Of a stretch of DNA of 47,791 nucleotides, positions 34,427 to 42,109 are shown piece after piece (position 1 is the stretch's first letter; each line of letters starts with the position of its first letter). Origin of the DNA: Desulfarculaceae bacterium (GTDB lineage Bacteria > Desulfobacterota > Desulfarculia > Desulfarculales > Desulfarculaceae); assembly GCA_021737645.1 (NCBI GenBank), contig JAIPDO010000111.1:1-47791 (forward strand), written 5' to 3'. The notes beneath the pieces are model-generated. The model was not told the DNA's origin. It saw only the letters and a program-made list of their open reading frames with translations, and ran no database searches. The translations under genes and the position numbers were made by a program.

Positions 34427-34705
34427 CTACCACCTTTTAGTTTTCAGGTTGTGAATGTGCACGTGGTTGCCCTTTTTGATCTCAGCAACCACCTTGCCGA
34501 TGTCCTCGCCGTATTTGGTCACGATGCCACCCGCCGCATGGTCGCTAAGGGCAATCTTGTGGCCCAAGGGGACGTCGTCCAACGCCTTGACCTTGACCTC
34601 CTCCTGGGAATCCATGTAAAGCCCTGAGGCTTCGCTGCCTGCGGCGATGTCCACCGTGGCCACGCCTACGCTGTCGGCCTTCTCGTGAACTAAAAATTGG
34701 ATCAT
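34427..34705 (-). CDS. suyA: (R)-sulfolactate sulfo-lyase, small subunit (SAF domain)
   Basis: A 92-residue SAF-domain subunit, [20 protein letters not shown], followed by [15 protein letters not shown], the substrate/metal-site loop of UxaA N-terminal domains. The open frame continues 89 codons further upstream, but that part is non-coding leader. ATG 34703-34705 stands right after GAGGTTTCTTT. It is the first gene behind the sigma-54 promoter at 34857-34872 and is coupled to suyB. In many altronate dehydratases this domain is fused to the large chain; a separate small gene is typical of SuyAB. Confidence 0.75.
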   Translation of the reverse strand: MIQFLVHEKADSVGVATVDIAAGSEASGLYMDSQEEVKVKALDDVPLGHKIALSDHAAGGIVTKYGEDIGKVVAEIKKGNHVHIHNLKTKRW

Positions 34706-34856
34706 AAAGAAACCTCCTCGTTGCAATTGGTCTAAATCACTTGCGAGCCGCCAAGTCATCCACAGCGAACTTGCTAGTTCCCTGGTCACGCTCCCCATAT
34801 GTGCCGCAATTGATGCTAGGTAGAGAATATGCGTTGTCCCAGTGGCAGGTACTAAT

Positions 34857-34872
34857 GGCAAAGAACGTGCCA
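34857..34872 (-). promoter_or_regulatory. Sigma-54 (-24/-12) promoter of the suyAB operon
   Basis: Minus strand TGGCACGTTCTTTGCC, read 34872 to 34857. It matches TGGCACG-N4-TTGC at all the key bases, including the GG and GC ten bases apart. Transcription would begin near 34846, giving a leader of about 140 bases before suyA. The sigma-54 activator encoded divergently supports it. Confidence 0.85.
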
Positions 34873-34941
34873 AAAAGCTTAAAAAAGAAATGCGTGTTAT
34901 TACACCCACTTGACGTCTAAACTTTTCAAAGGAAACTAACA

Positions 34942-34993
34942 AAACGAACCCAATATTCGTTTCATAACCCATTTTTCGTTTGAATTTTCGTTT
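34942..34993. promoter_or_regulatory. Upstream activator sites (TTCGTTT repeats)
   Basis: TTCGTTT occurs at 34956-34962, 34975-34981 and 34987-34993, and inverted (AAACGAA) at 34942-34948, the first two forming a palindrome with a 7-base spacer. The block lies 70-120 bp upstream of the -24 box, the usual place for binding sites of sigma-54 activators, and directly before the activator gene, so it could also serve autoregulation. Confidence 0.65.
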
Positions 34994-35018
34994 CGGTTGA
35001 GTTATGAAGGAAGCCTAC

Positions 35019-36599
35019 ATGGCCCCGAAAATTTACCCGGAGAATAGACAAGTGAATTCAATAAAATGGGACACCAAGGCCAAGTACGAACTACTTCTTA
35101 ATATTACCAACGCCATCATCACCCAGACCAACCGGGACGACCTTTTCTCCGCCCTCTCCAAGGAACTGAAGCAGGTTGTCGCTTACGATCGGCTGAGCGT
35201 TTATATCTTCGATCCCAAGGAAAAGTCGGTTTCTTACTTCGCCGTGGCCAACGGGGTGGTTCCCAAAGGGATGGAAAACCCCGATGGGAGGCCATTGGAT
35301 ATGGCCTCCGTGGCTCAACAAGTAATAAACATCAGGAAACCATTAATAATTCCCGATTTATCCTCGGTCACCGACTTCTCTACGGTCCCATCCATGATAA
35401 AAGCCGGGCTCAGGGCCACCATGGCCTACCCCCTGTTGGTGCGCAAGAGAGTCTTGGGGACCATTCACCTGTCGTTCAAAGAAGTCCCCGAAGATTTTCA
35501 AGAGTTGTCCATGGTTATGGAGGGGGTATCGCGTCAGGTGGCGATCGCGGTTGACAACATGCTGGGCCACACTCGACTACGCGAAATTAGCGCCAACTTG
35601 GAGCAGCAAAAGCATTATCTACAACACCAGGCTCACCTGGACTATTTGAAAGAGAAGTTCGTATACGTCTCGGAGCAGATGGGACTGGTCATGCAAGAGG
35701 TCGGCCTGGTGGCCAAAAGTGACGCCTCGGTGTTGATTACCGGCGAGACCGGAACCGGTAAGGACTTTCTGGCTCACTATATTCATGACAGCAGCCTGCG
35801 CCGCAACAACCTGCTGGTCAAAATCAACTGCCCCGCCCTGGCCTCCAGCCTGTTTGAAAGCGAGCTGTTCGGACACTCCCGAGGGGCCTTTACCGGCGCC
35901 CACGACAACAGGGTGGGCCGCTTTGAGATGGCTGAGGGCGGCACCATTTTCTTGGACGAATTGGGTGACCTACCTTTGGGCCTACAGGCGAAGCTCTTGC
36001 ACGTATTACAGGATCACGCTTTTGAGAGGGTGGGAGAGTCCCGTACCATTCAGACCGATTTCAGAGTGATCGCCGCCACCAACCACAACCTGGACCAGGC
36101 AATGGAGGCCGGCACCTTCCGGCAGGATCTTTTTTACCGCCTTGCCATGGTCACCCTGCACATTCCGCCCCTGCGCGATCGCAAGGAGGACATCCCTCCC
36201 CTCATTGAGCGGTTTATCACAGAAGAAGAGACTAACAGCAACTTGGCGGCGCCCTCTTTCGACACATCCACCATGGACTTGCTGTGCGATTACAGTTGGC
36301 CCGGCAACGTGCGGGAATTGAAAAACTTCATCCGCAGGGTTTTCATCCTGAAGGCGGGCAAACGCTTCACCGAAAAGGAGGTCGCTCAATACCTCGGAGA
36401 GCCGCGGCAAGCCATAAAGGAAGATGTAAGCAGCTTGGCCGAGATGGAGAAGAAGATCATCGAAAACGCCTTGAGCGCCTGCAATGGATTTGTGGGCGGC
36501 AAAAGAGGCGCCGCCCGTAAACTGAAAATACCTGCCTCGACCCTACAATATCGGATAAAAAAATTGGGCATAAACCCCAGGCTCTTTGCCAATAAATAA
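35019..36599 (+). CDS. Sigma-54-dependent activator with N-terminal GAF domain
   Basis: A 526-residue enhancer-binding protein. A GAF sensory domain spans about residues 20-185, the AAA+ core about 205-445 with Walker A GETGTGKD, the sigma-54 contact loop GAFTGA, and GGTIFLDELGDLP, and a Fis-type helix-turn-helix (GAARKLKIPASTLQYRIKKL) ends it. ATG 35019 has AAGGA seven bases upstream; the ATG at 35004 is in frame but lacks a site. It is divergent from suyA and next to the slcC-comC genes. It very likely activates the promoter at 34857-34872, with its ligand bound by the GAF domain. A sulfolactate-related effector is inference. Confidence 0.93.
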   Translation: MAPKIYPENRQVNSIKWDTKAKYELLLNITNAIITQTNRDDLFSALSKELKQVVAYDRLSVYIFDPKEKSVSYFAVANGVVPKGMENPDGRPLDMASVAQQVINIRKPLIIPDLSSVTDFSTVPSMIKAGLRATMAYPLLVRKRVLGTIHLSFKEVPEDFQELSMVMEGVSRQVAIAVDNMLGHTRLREISANLEQQKHYLQHQAHLDYLKEKFVYVSEQMGLVMQEVGLVAKSDASVLITGETGTGKDFLAHYIHDSSLRRNNLLVKINCPALASSLFESELFGHSRGAFTGAHDNRVGRFEMAEGGTIFLDELGDLPLGLQAKLLHVLQDHAFERVGESRTIQTDFRVIAATNHNLDQAMEAGTFRQDLFYRLAMVTLHIPPLRDRKEDIPPLIERFITEEETNSNLAAPSFDTSTMDLLCDYSWPGNVRELKNFIRRVFILKAGKRFTEKEVAQYLGEPRQAIKEDVSSLAEMEKKIIENALSACNGFVGGKRGAARKLKIPASTLQYRIKKLGINPRLFANK

Positions 36600-36666
36600 T
36601 GGCCAGCCCCAGGATGTCATCCGTTACGGGCCTCTTTGCAACGGGCCCTTCGCAAGCTTGCGGCCC

Positions 36667-36692
36667 TCCCCCCCGGCAGGGGGAAGTTTTTA
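36667..36692 (+). terminator. Rho-independent terminator of the activator gene
   Basis: TCCCCC (36667-36672), six-base loop, GGGGGA (36679-36684), then GTTTTTA. It lies about 70 bp past the activator stop. The opposite dehydrogenase gene ends at 36757, so this hairpin separates convergent genes. The rest of the gap holds a GCAAGCTTGC palindrome and no gene. Confidence 0.7.
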
Positions 36693-36756
36693 TCTGAATA
36701 AATTGGCGGCGCGTCGAAATCCCTGGCCCCGCAGCAAGCCACGGGGAACTTCAAAT

Positions 36757-37770
36757 TCAGGCTTGGGCGGCGGACAGCCGCGTTAACTGCTCGTATAGCT
36801 CCTGGCTGATGCTGATGCCGTTTTGTTGCGCCTGCTCCCTTAGGTTAAGACGACGGTCGCCGGGCAGGCGGGTCTCCGCCTGACCCAGGACGGCATCCAG
36901 CAGGGTTTCCAAGCGCTGGGCGAAAAGGCCACCCGACAGGGGGCCGGGCGCCATGGCTATAAGCAACTGGCCCACCGAGGGCGACTCGCCCTGGGCCTCG
37001 AAAAAGGAACTGGCCTCAAAGCCGAAGTTGGCCCCGGTCAACGCCGCCGCCAAAATCTCCACCATCAGCACCAGGGCCGCGCCCTTGGCCTCGCCCATGG
37101 GCAGCATGGTCCCGGCCAGAGCCGCCTGGGGATCGGTGGTGGGCTTGCCCTGGGAATCCAGGGCCCAGCCCTCGGGGATGGGCTGCTTTTCCTGATTGGC
37201 GACCATGATCTTGCCCCGGGCCACCTTGCTCAGGGAAAGGTCGATGACCAGGGGAGAGTGTTTTTCACGGGGTGCGGCAAAGGCGATGGGGTTGGTGCCG
37301 AACACCGCTTGGTTGCCGCCCCAGGGGGCTATGGCCTTGGGGGTGTTGGCCACCAAAAGCCCCACCAAGCCCCGCGAGGCCAGGGCCTCCACGTGATAAC
37401 CGGCCAGGCCGCAGTGGTGCGAATTGTACACCGCTGCCGCCGCCACACCCGCCCTGGGAGCCAGCTCCGCCAATTTGTCCACCGCCAAGGCCATGGCCGG
37501 ATAGGCGAAGCCGTGGCGGGCGTCCACCCTGATCGCCGCCGAGGCCATTTCGGCAGCCTCGGGGCGGGCGAAGCCGTCCACCTTGCCGCTGGCCGCTTGG
37601 CCGCAATAGGATGGCAGGCGCGAAAGCCCGTGCCCCTTCTGGCCGTCGGCCTCGGCGGCCACCAAGACCTCCGCCACCAAGGCGGCGTTGCCCGGATCGG
37701 TCCGGTGACTGACCAAGGTCTTCACCGCTATCTGACGGGCCTGCTCCATGCTCAGAATCTTACTACTCAT
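36757..37770 (-). CDS. comC: Malate/L-lactate-type dehydrogenase, probable (R)-sulfolactate dehydrogenase
   Basis: A 337-residue NAD(P)-dependent oxidoreductase of the LDH2/MDG2 family (ComC, AllD, YiaK). Seen are DGQKGHGLSRLP and VYNSHHCGLAGYHVE with family catalytic histidine, and GTNPIAFAAP, a nucleotide-loop motif. Start ATG 37768-37770 overlaps the stop of the D-hydroxyacid dehydrogenase by four bases. In sulfonate degraders ComC reduces sulfopyruvate to (R)-sulfolactate, which SuyAB then cleaves. Pairing with an SlcC-like gene beside suyAB supports that name; malate or ureidoglycolate dehydrogenase remain possible by sequence alone. Confidence 0.7.
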   Translation of the reverse strand: MSSKILSMEQARQIAVKTLVSHRTDPGNAALVAEVLVAAEADGQKGHGLSRLPSYCGQAASGKVDGFARPEAAEMASAAIRVDARHGFAYPAMALAVDKLAELAPRAGVAAAAVYNSHHCGLAGYHVEALASRGLVGLLVANTPKAIAPWGGNQAVFGTNPIAFAAPREKHSPLVIDLSLSKVARGKIMVANQEKQPIPEGWALDSQGKPTTDPQAALAGTMLPMGEAKGAALVLMVEILAAALTGANFGFEASSFFEAQGESPSVGQLLIAMAPGPLSGGLFAQRLETLLDAVLGQAETRLPGDRRLNLREQAQQNGISISQELYEQLTRLSAAQA

Positions 37771-38702
37771 TTGCCGCTCTCCAGCACCCTGCGCACGTTC
37801 TCCATGGTTACCTTGCTCACCCGCTTATTGGACTCCACGCTCACCCCGGCGATGTGCGGGGTAAGTATTAGGTTGTCCAAACCTGTGAAATGCTCGCCAT
37901 CCCCGCGGCTCAAGGGCTCGTTTTCGTAAACGTCCAAGGCGGCACCCCCCAGGGCCCCGGAACGTAGCGCCGCCACCAGGGCGTCCTCGTCCACCACCCC
38001 GCCCCGTGCAGCGTTGAGCAACAAAGCCCCTGGCATCATGGCTGCCAGGGCTTTAGCGCCGATGAGGTGACGGGTTGAGTCGGTGAGGGGCACATGCAAA
38101 CTCACTGCGTCAGCAGAGGCCAACAACCCTTCCAGGGAAGCCATGCGCTGCGCCTGCTCCCAAGCAGGGTCCTTTGCATCCACATAGGGATCATGGGCGA
38201 TCACCCGCATACCCAAGGCCCGGGCCAGACGGGCCGCCTCACGGGCGATATTGCCGAAGCCCACCAGGCCCAGGGTTTTTCCAGCCGTCTCCCGGCCCAT
38301 GCAGCTATTGCGAGGCCATTTACCGTCGGTCACTTGTTCCCGGGCGGCGAAGGCCACCCGGAACAGTAACATGGCGCTAACGATAACCCATTCGGCCACC
38401 GCAAGGTCGTTGGCCCCCGTGGCTGGGCACACCGCGATTCCCCGCTCGGCGCAGGCCTTGGTGTCTATGTTGTCCAGCCCCACCCCCAGACGCCCCACCA
38501 CCTTCAGTATGGGGGCCGCTTCCAGAAGGCGCGCATTGACCTGGGTCCGGTTGCGCACCACCAAGGCTCGGGCGTCTGACAGCAAGGCGGCAAGATCTTG
38601 CGACCGGTCCACAAGTTTGGGGTCATAGAGCAGGTCATAGTCGGCCGCGGCGGCATCCACCGCGTCCTGGTCCATGAATTCGCTGATTACGATATCGGGC
38701 AT
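37767..38702 (-). CDS. slcC: D-isomer-type 2-hydroxyacid dehydrogenase, probable (S)-sulfolactate dehydrogenase
   Basis: A 311-residue SerA-like dehydrogenase. The NAD fold is GLVGFGNIAREAARLARALG; catalytic Arg lies in NAARGGVVDEDAL, Glu in DVYENEPLS and His in LTPHIAG. The N-terminal ISEFMDQDAVD and VRNRTQVN resemble the (S)-sulfolactate dehydrogenases of sulfonate degraders. It would oxidise (S)-sulfolactate to sulfopyruvate, which ComC reduces to the (R) form for SuyAB. No C-terminal ACT domain, so it is not a full SerA. The gene is first of a two-gene operon, with comC overlapping by four bases. Confidence 0.75.
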   Translation of the reverse strand: MPDIVISEFMDQDAVDAAAADYDLLYDPKLVDRSQDLAALLSDARALVVRNRTQVNARLLEAAPILKVVGRLGVGLDNIDTKACAERGIAVCPATGANDLAVAEWVIVSAMLLFRVAFAAREQVTDGKWPRNSCMGRETAGKTLGLVGFGNIAREAARLARALGMRVIAHDPYVDAKDPAWEQAQRMASLEGLLASADAVSLHVPLTDSTRHLIGAKALAAMMPGALLLNAARGGVVDEDALVAALRSGALGGAALDVYENEPLSRGDGEHFTGLDNLILTPHIAGVSVESNKRVSKVTMENVRRVLESGK

Positions 38703-38780
38703 TTACTTCTCTCAATTTAGATTGTAATGCGACCCACAAACGCCGCGCCAGACCTGGGGTGGCCGAGTGTTTACTGGTCC

Positions 38781-38797
38781 TGCGACAATTATTCCAG
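38781..38797 (-). promoter_or_regulatory. Weak candidate sigma-54 promoter before slcC
   Basis: Minus strand CTGGAATAATTGTCGCA keeps the GG and GC spaced ten bases apart but matches the consensus poorly elsewhere. It lies about 80 bp upstream of slcC and could be bound by the same holoenzyme. The remainder of 38703-38961 contains no gene. Treat as tentative. Confidence 0.25.
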
Positions 38798-38961
38798 GGC
38801 AGTTAAAATGCTGCCTGCCTAAGCCAACGCTTGGGAAAATCACCAAAATATCTAATTACCTAAACCAAACAGAGGCCTTGTATTACAGTAGCCGAGACAG
38901 GTCAAGGTAATTACCAGGGATGTATATCGTCAACGGATTTGGCACACGAGGGAGTATCTTT

Positions 38962-39270
38962 CTAAGTTAGGTCTGCCCCCTCCGGCCTCGGAATATTTAC
39001 CTTATACCACCTCCGCCGTGCCATGGTCCTTTTCTGGAGTTTGGCCCGGCGATAGAGAATCGAGTTCTTCCTGCCGCAGAACACATCCTCCGGCGTCAAG
39101 TTGCCCAGCGCCTCGTGATAGCGCTTGGAATTGTAGTATTCGACGAATTTTCCTATTTCCTCATGGAGAGACTCCGGCGATTCCCAGGCCATCAAATTGA
39201 TCCGCTCCTTGAAGGAGCGGTGGTAACGTTCGATCTTGCCGTTGGCCTGGGGATGACAGGGGCAAATCAA
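38962..39270 (-). pseudogene. IS transposase C-terminal remnant (integrase core, IS3/IS481-like)
   Basis: About 102 residues of the DDE integrase-core end: CPCHPQANGKIERYHRSFKE with the catalytic Glu, then YYNSKRYHEALGNLTPEDV, standard for IS3/IS481 transposases. The 5' part, with the two Asp residues, is missing: the frame is cut at 39270 where a different IS end begins. The stop and a basic C-terminus are intact. It lies between slcC and selC. Confidence 0.8.
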
Positions 39271-39272
39271 AA

Positions 39273-39365
39273 CAACAGCGTCGCTACGCTCCGAAGAGTG
39301 GCCGCCATGCTGCGGAATAGGTGGCCGCTTTCAGACGGATCAGGTGGCCGAAATCACCGGATTAC
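39273..39365. repeat. IS21-type element end with three 23-bp repeats
   Basis: Three imperfect copies of about 23 bp in direct orientation: 39296-39318, 39319-39341 and 39342-39365, each holding GTGGCCG near its start and CGGA/CGGAT at its end. The preceding AGCGTCGCTACGCTCCGA is shared with the opposite copy at 47653-47744. No transposase of this element remains beside it, so it is a solo end. Confidence 0.6.
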
Positions 39366-39533
39366 GCATCCATAATCCACAGCGATCGCTTTGGGCGGTA
39401 AGAAAATTCATGAAATCTTAAATCCATTTTAAACCTCAGCTACATCTAGCGACGTAATTGTGCCAAATCAAAAATGCATTTTGTGCCAGTTTAACAATGC
39501 ATTCAGGGTGGGCTACAGCGCACTCAAAGCGAC

Positions 39534-39559
39534 GGCCCGCCCCCGATCGGGAGCGGGCC
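39534..39559. terminator. Large hairpin downstream of selC
   Basis: A 26-base palindrome with one mismatched pair, 39534-39559, GGCCCGC outside and CCGATCGG in the centre. It lies 38 bp beyond the 3' end of selC on the minus strand and can end that transcript, although no T-run follows. The rest of 39366-39596 is AT-rich and gene-free. Confidence 0.5.
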
Positions 39560-39596
39560 TTCTCAATGCCACCCACGTAACATACTGAAATCATTG

Positions 39597-39694
39597 TGGC
39601 GGAAGTGCATGGGAATCGAACCCACCTACCGCCTTACTCAGACGGTACACCGGATTTGAAGTCCGGGACGCCCACCAGTGACGTTTCCACTTCC
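39597..39694 (-). tRNA. selC: tRNA-Sec (selenocysteine, anticodon TCA)
   Basis: 98 bases from 39694 to 39597 with encoded CCA. The anticodon stem-loop is CCGGA-CTTCAAA-TCCGG with TCA at its centre; a long variable arm pairs TACCG with CGGTA; the T-arm is GTGGG-TTCGATT-CCCAT. Acceptor GGAAGTG pairs with CACTTCC; the eighth acceptor pair expected in bacterial tRNA-Sec looks unpaired (G opposite G). This implies selenoprotein synthesis, yet no in-frame TGA with a selenoprotein motif is seen in the window. selC is a known integration target for islands. Confidence 0.95.
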
Positions 39695-39920
39695 GATTTA
39701 TTTTCAGTAAGTTATGCTACCCTTAAAACCACCCCAAATTCACTGGGAAACGTTTTGGGAAACTGTATGAAAGATTTTTCCACTTGTTTTAACTCCATTT
39801 CAGACCCTATTTTTACCATCATAAATAGCCAAAATCCACCCTCCTCACGGTTTTCCCAGTCCAGGACTACTATTTATCCCCAGCCCGAACGTCTGACACA
39901 TAGATATAAATACATATAGA

Positions 39921-39964
39921 GGGACACCAGAGTGTGACCGGTATTTATACCCCTGGTGTCTCCC
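39921..39964. repeat. Inverted repeat before the first AT-rich operon
   Basis: GGGACACCAG (39921-39930) pairs with CTGGTGTCTCCC (39953-39964) with a small bulge and a loop of about 22 bases. It lies just upstream of a GAGGAGG ribosome site. It may be a leader hairpin or mark the element edge. The remainder of 39695-39920 holds no convincing gene. Confidence 0.5.
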
Positions 39965-39987
39965 CTACCAAAGTGAGAGGAGGATTT

Positions 39988-40008
39988 ATGAGTAAATATG
40001 GAAAATGA
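39988..40008 (+). other. Possible 6-residue leader peptide
   Basis: ATG 39988 sits five to seven bases after GAGGAGG, the best ribosome site of the region, and encodes MSKYGK then TGA. The 146-residue gene starts at 39998 inside it, in another frame, without its own site. Ribosomes ending at 40008 could restart on it. Confidence 0.35.
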
Positions 40009-40438
40009 TGAAAATAAACAGGTATTAAAACTACTTCAGGAGGGACACTCCCTGGAGGATAGTCTGGGTCTGATGGATGAGGAGGACAAGACCCAAGGGG
40101 TTAACCCCAGAATCAAGAGATACGTTGATTACATAGAATCTATGGACTCCAGAGACCCACTGAACGAAGGGTTGTCCCAACCTTTCGTCAGATTGAATCA
40201 AATCATCAGGGACAAGGTTCCCCTACTATCCAAGGATAAAAGTTTCTTTGACCCCTGGTTCCGTAGGTTGTCTAAAAAACAACTGACATTAGGACAGTTC
40301 ATCTCCTACATCCTGACCAACTTGGGAGAGAAAAATTTGGCTAGGGCTACTGGTTACGATGAGTCCACGGCATACATGAGGAGGAACGTGGAAAAGAACC
40401 TGTTGGATGTCCTGATGAAAATGAAGAAACTTCCATGA
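39998..40438 (+). CDS. Hypothetical protein, first of a small-gene operon
   Basis: 146 residues, acidic at the N-terminus and basic in the middle (FFDPWFRRLSKKQLTLGQF), with a helix-turn-helix-like C-terminal part, NLARATGYDESTAYMRRNVEKN. I recognise no family; a DNA-binding role is a guess from that segment. Arg codons are mainly AGA/AGG, unlike the GC-rich genes before 39 kb. The next gene overlaps by four bases (ATGA). The start is uncertain because the strong ribosome site belongs to ATG 39988. Confidence 0.65.
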   Translation: MENDENKQVLKLLQEGHSLEDSLGLMDEEDKTQGVNPRIKRYVDYIESMDSRDPLNEGLSQPFVRLNQIIRDKVPLLSKDKSFFDPWFRRLSKKQLTLGQFISYILTNLGEKNLARATGYDESTAYMRRNVEKNLLDVLMKMKKLP

Positions 40439-40596
40439 AAAAGGAACTTCAGGAAGATGTCAAAAAATTGATGTTACAGGATGTGAGGATTCTTCAAGAC
40501 ATCATAAAGAGGTTTGGTTTTCCCAACTTCAACAATGAGGAACAATTAAAGTCAGTCCTAAAATTTTATAGTGGTACGGAATGGAGTGAAAAATAA
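40435..40596 (+). CDS. Small hypothetical protein, 53 residues
   Basis: ATG 40435 overlaps the previous stop (ATGA), and TAA 40594-40596 overlaps the next ATG by one base. The product MKKELQEDVKKLMLQDVRIL continues into a charged helix and ends FYSGTEWSEK. No domain recognised. Support is the tight fit between two other genes and a coding-like composition. It is too short to be called by size alone. Confidence 0.55.
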   Translation: MKKELQEDVKKLMLQDVRILQDIIKRFGFPNFNNEEQLKSVLKFYSGTEWSEK

Positions 40597-40955
40597 TGAA
40601 AAAAGAGATAAACGCTTACGTGATTGAATATTTGAGACCCCTAGGGAATCAGGACAAAAGTTATGGGGATAGGGTACAGATGATTATAGTTGGGACATCT
40701 GAAAATGATGTGAAAGACACCTTCAAATCTGCCAATCCCAAACTCAGGGTAGTTTCAGTCTTTAAGGACACTAGGAACTGTGGAATATCCATGGATGTAG
40801 TTTTGGACATCCTGAAATCCAAGGCTCAGAGTTATTTGAAGAGTATAAAAAAAATGGAAGAATATACGGACAAAATGTTGGATGCTGGTTATCAATACCG
40901 AAGTTCAATTGTGGAAGACAGTAAAAGTAACGTTTTAGTTGATGGAGTGATGTAA
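40596..40955 (+). CDS. Hypothetical protein, 119 residues
   Basis: A mixed alpha/beta protein with VQMIIVGTSENDVKDTFKSA as its most ordered stretch and a lysine-rich helix in the second half (LKSIKKMEEYTDKML). No family recognised. A GGAG in the preceding gene serves as ribosome site. It continues the overlapping operon, and the RHH protein gene follows two bases after its stop. Confidence 0.65.
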   Translation: MKKEINAYVIEYLRPLGNQDKSYGDRVQMIIVGTSENDVKDTFKSANPKLRVVSVFKDTRNCGISMDVVLDILKSKAQSYLKSIKKMEEYTDKMLDAGYQYRSSIVEDSKSNVLVDGVM

Positions 40956-40957
40956 GA

Positions 40958-41152
40958 ATGTTCGGTAAATTATTTGTCAAAGAAAGTAAAAAGAAAAATA
41001 CGGGTATGGTACAGGTTCATCTAAGACTTGAACCAGAGATAGCCTTTACCCTAGACAAAATTTGTGACAAGACAAAGAGGAGTAGAAACAACCTTTGTAA
41101 TTTTGCCTTGTCAAGATTTTGTCGTGAATTTGAAAAAGAGTATGGTTCATAG
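40958..41152 (+). CDS. Ribbon-helix-helix (CopG-like) DNA-binding protein
   Basis: 64 residues. After a basic lead (KESKKKN), VQVHLRLEPEIAFTLDKICD gives the beta-strand and first helix, and TKRSRNNLCNFALSRFC the second, the standard RHH repressor layout. GGAG stands in the end of the previous gene. RHH proteins here often control plasmid copy or partition or act as antitoxins; no partner toxin is recognisable. Likely a repressor of its own operon. Confidence 0.75.
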   Translation: MFGKLFVKESKKKNTGMVQVHLRLEPEIAFTLDKICDKTKRSRNNLCNFALSRFCREFEKEYGS

Positions 41153-41161
41153 GAGGTATAT

Positions 41162-41572
41162 ATGACAACATTCAAAAAATGGTTAGAAGATGGTGACTCT
41201 AAAAAGGCACTTTTGAGTATCTTAGGAAAAAAGGAAGAATCTTCACTGGTAAAAAAACTTGATTTTTTAATGTCAGTTTTAGACCTTCATAAAAAAAATG
41301 GTATAGATGAGGAAACCAAACAAATTTTAATGAACTTGTTACCCTATGTAAAAGGAGACAAGGAACCACCATCGGTACTTCAAGAAAGTCAAGATATTGA
41401 AAACACAACTTTGGTCTTATCCCAGAGGTTCAGGTCAACACGTAGTCTCTACGTACTAGCGGCTTTGTGTGTGTTATCAGTAGCCGCTTCCTTACCACAG
41501 GAACAAAGAAAAAACCTAATTTCCCAAGCCAGGAAACTTGGGACTACACCCAACCAGAAGGTGGAAAAATGA
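41162..41572 (+). CDS. Hypothetical protein with one C-terminal hydrophobic segment
   Basis: 136 residues. The N-terminal two thirds are charged and helical; residues about 97-113, LYVLAALCVLSVAASL, form one probable membrane helix, followed by a basic tail. A GGAGG seven bases before ATG 41162 is the best site of the operon. The next gene overlaps by four bases. No family recognised. Confidence 0.65.
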   Translation: MTTFKKWLEDGDSKKALLSILGKKEESSLVKKLDFLMSVLDLHKKNGIDEETKQILMNLLPYVKGDKEPPSVLQESQDIENTTLVLSQRFRSTRSLYVLAALCVLSVAASLPQEQRKNLISQARKLGTTPNQKVEK

Positions 41573-41874
41573 TTGGTAGGGAGATGGTAACCCTACAGAT
41601 TGAGGTACCAAAGTATGGGTTGGATATCTTGAGACAGATTTCAGACAGTATAGGTAAAACCGAAATACCAATTGAAGATTTAGTTGAGAACATAGTCCAT
41701 CAACAAATATTAGAATTACTTGAGATTTCATTGGATTATGGGGTTGAAATTCAAGATGTCCCATATGTAGAAATGTTTATCAATGATTTGAGGGTGTTAT
41801 CCAACAAGTACGGATTTGACCCAGAATCGTTTATTTTGGGTTCCCTGGATGTCCTACATGGTCAAATGGGTTAA
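41569..41874 (+). CDS. Hypothetical protein, 101 residues
   Basis: ATG 41569 overlaps the previous stop (ATGA); the frame stays open upstream but inside that gene. The protein MIGREMVTLQIEVPKYGLDI continues as acidic helices (IPIEDLVENIVHQQILELLE). The opening strand-helix order is loosely RHH-like, but the match is weak. It is the last clear gene before a 600-bp gap; an overlapping frame to 42109 is not convincing. Confidence 0.55.
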   Translation: MIGREMVTLQIEVPKYGLDILRQISDSIGKTEIPIEDLVENIVHQQILELLEISLDYGVEIQDVPYVEMFINDLRVLSNKYGFDPESFILGSLDVLHGQMG

Positions 41875-42109
41875 AACAGGAGAAATCACAGATATCAAAA
41901 ACGCCAAATTAATCTCATATTATCAAAGACTTATCATGCCAATCAAAAACCTGCCCGGAATAAACGGTAATTTACCAATGTATTCAGGTACCTACAAACG
42001 TTTATTTTGGTTTTATCATGTTTTATCAAGTACTTATATATGGTTTTTTCTTGGGGGTCTTATAGATAAAATCGGTCAAGATTGTCAAAAACCAGTCTGT
42101 TGTTTCTGA

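Noticed and set aside
32667..34454. 595-codon plus-strand frame opposite suyB and the SDH flavoprotein
   Set aside because: It is antisense to clear genes, is Gly/His/Leu/Val rich and has no motif; typical shadow frame of GC-rich DNA. The same holds for other long antisense frames at 31356, 14297, 15597 and 17073.
39560..39720. att site from island integration in the 3' end of selC
   Set aside because: No duplicated selC 3' end was found near 47.6 kb and no integrase is present; the AT-rich DNA lies on the 5' side of the tRNA.
39596..39919. Plus-strand frame beginning MAEVHGNRTHLPP
   Set aside because: It is the reverse of the selenocysteine tRNA gene; this peptide is a known kind of false annotation over tRNA-Sec.
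41816..42109. 97-codon frame overlapping the end of the gene at 41569-41874
   Set aside because: No ribosome site, long overlap, odd composition (many Trp, Tyr, Cys late in the frame). Possible but not supported.
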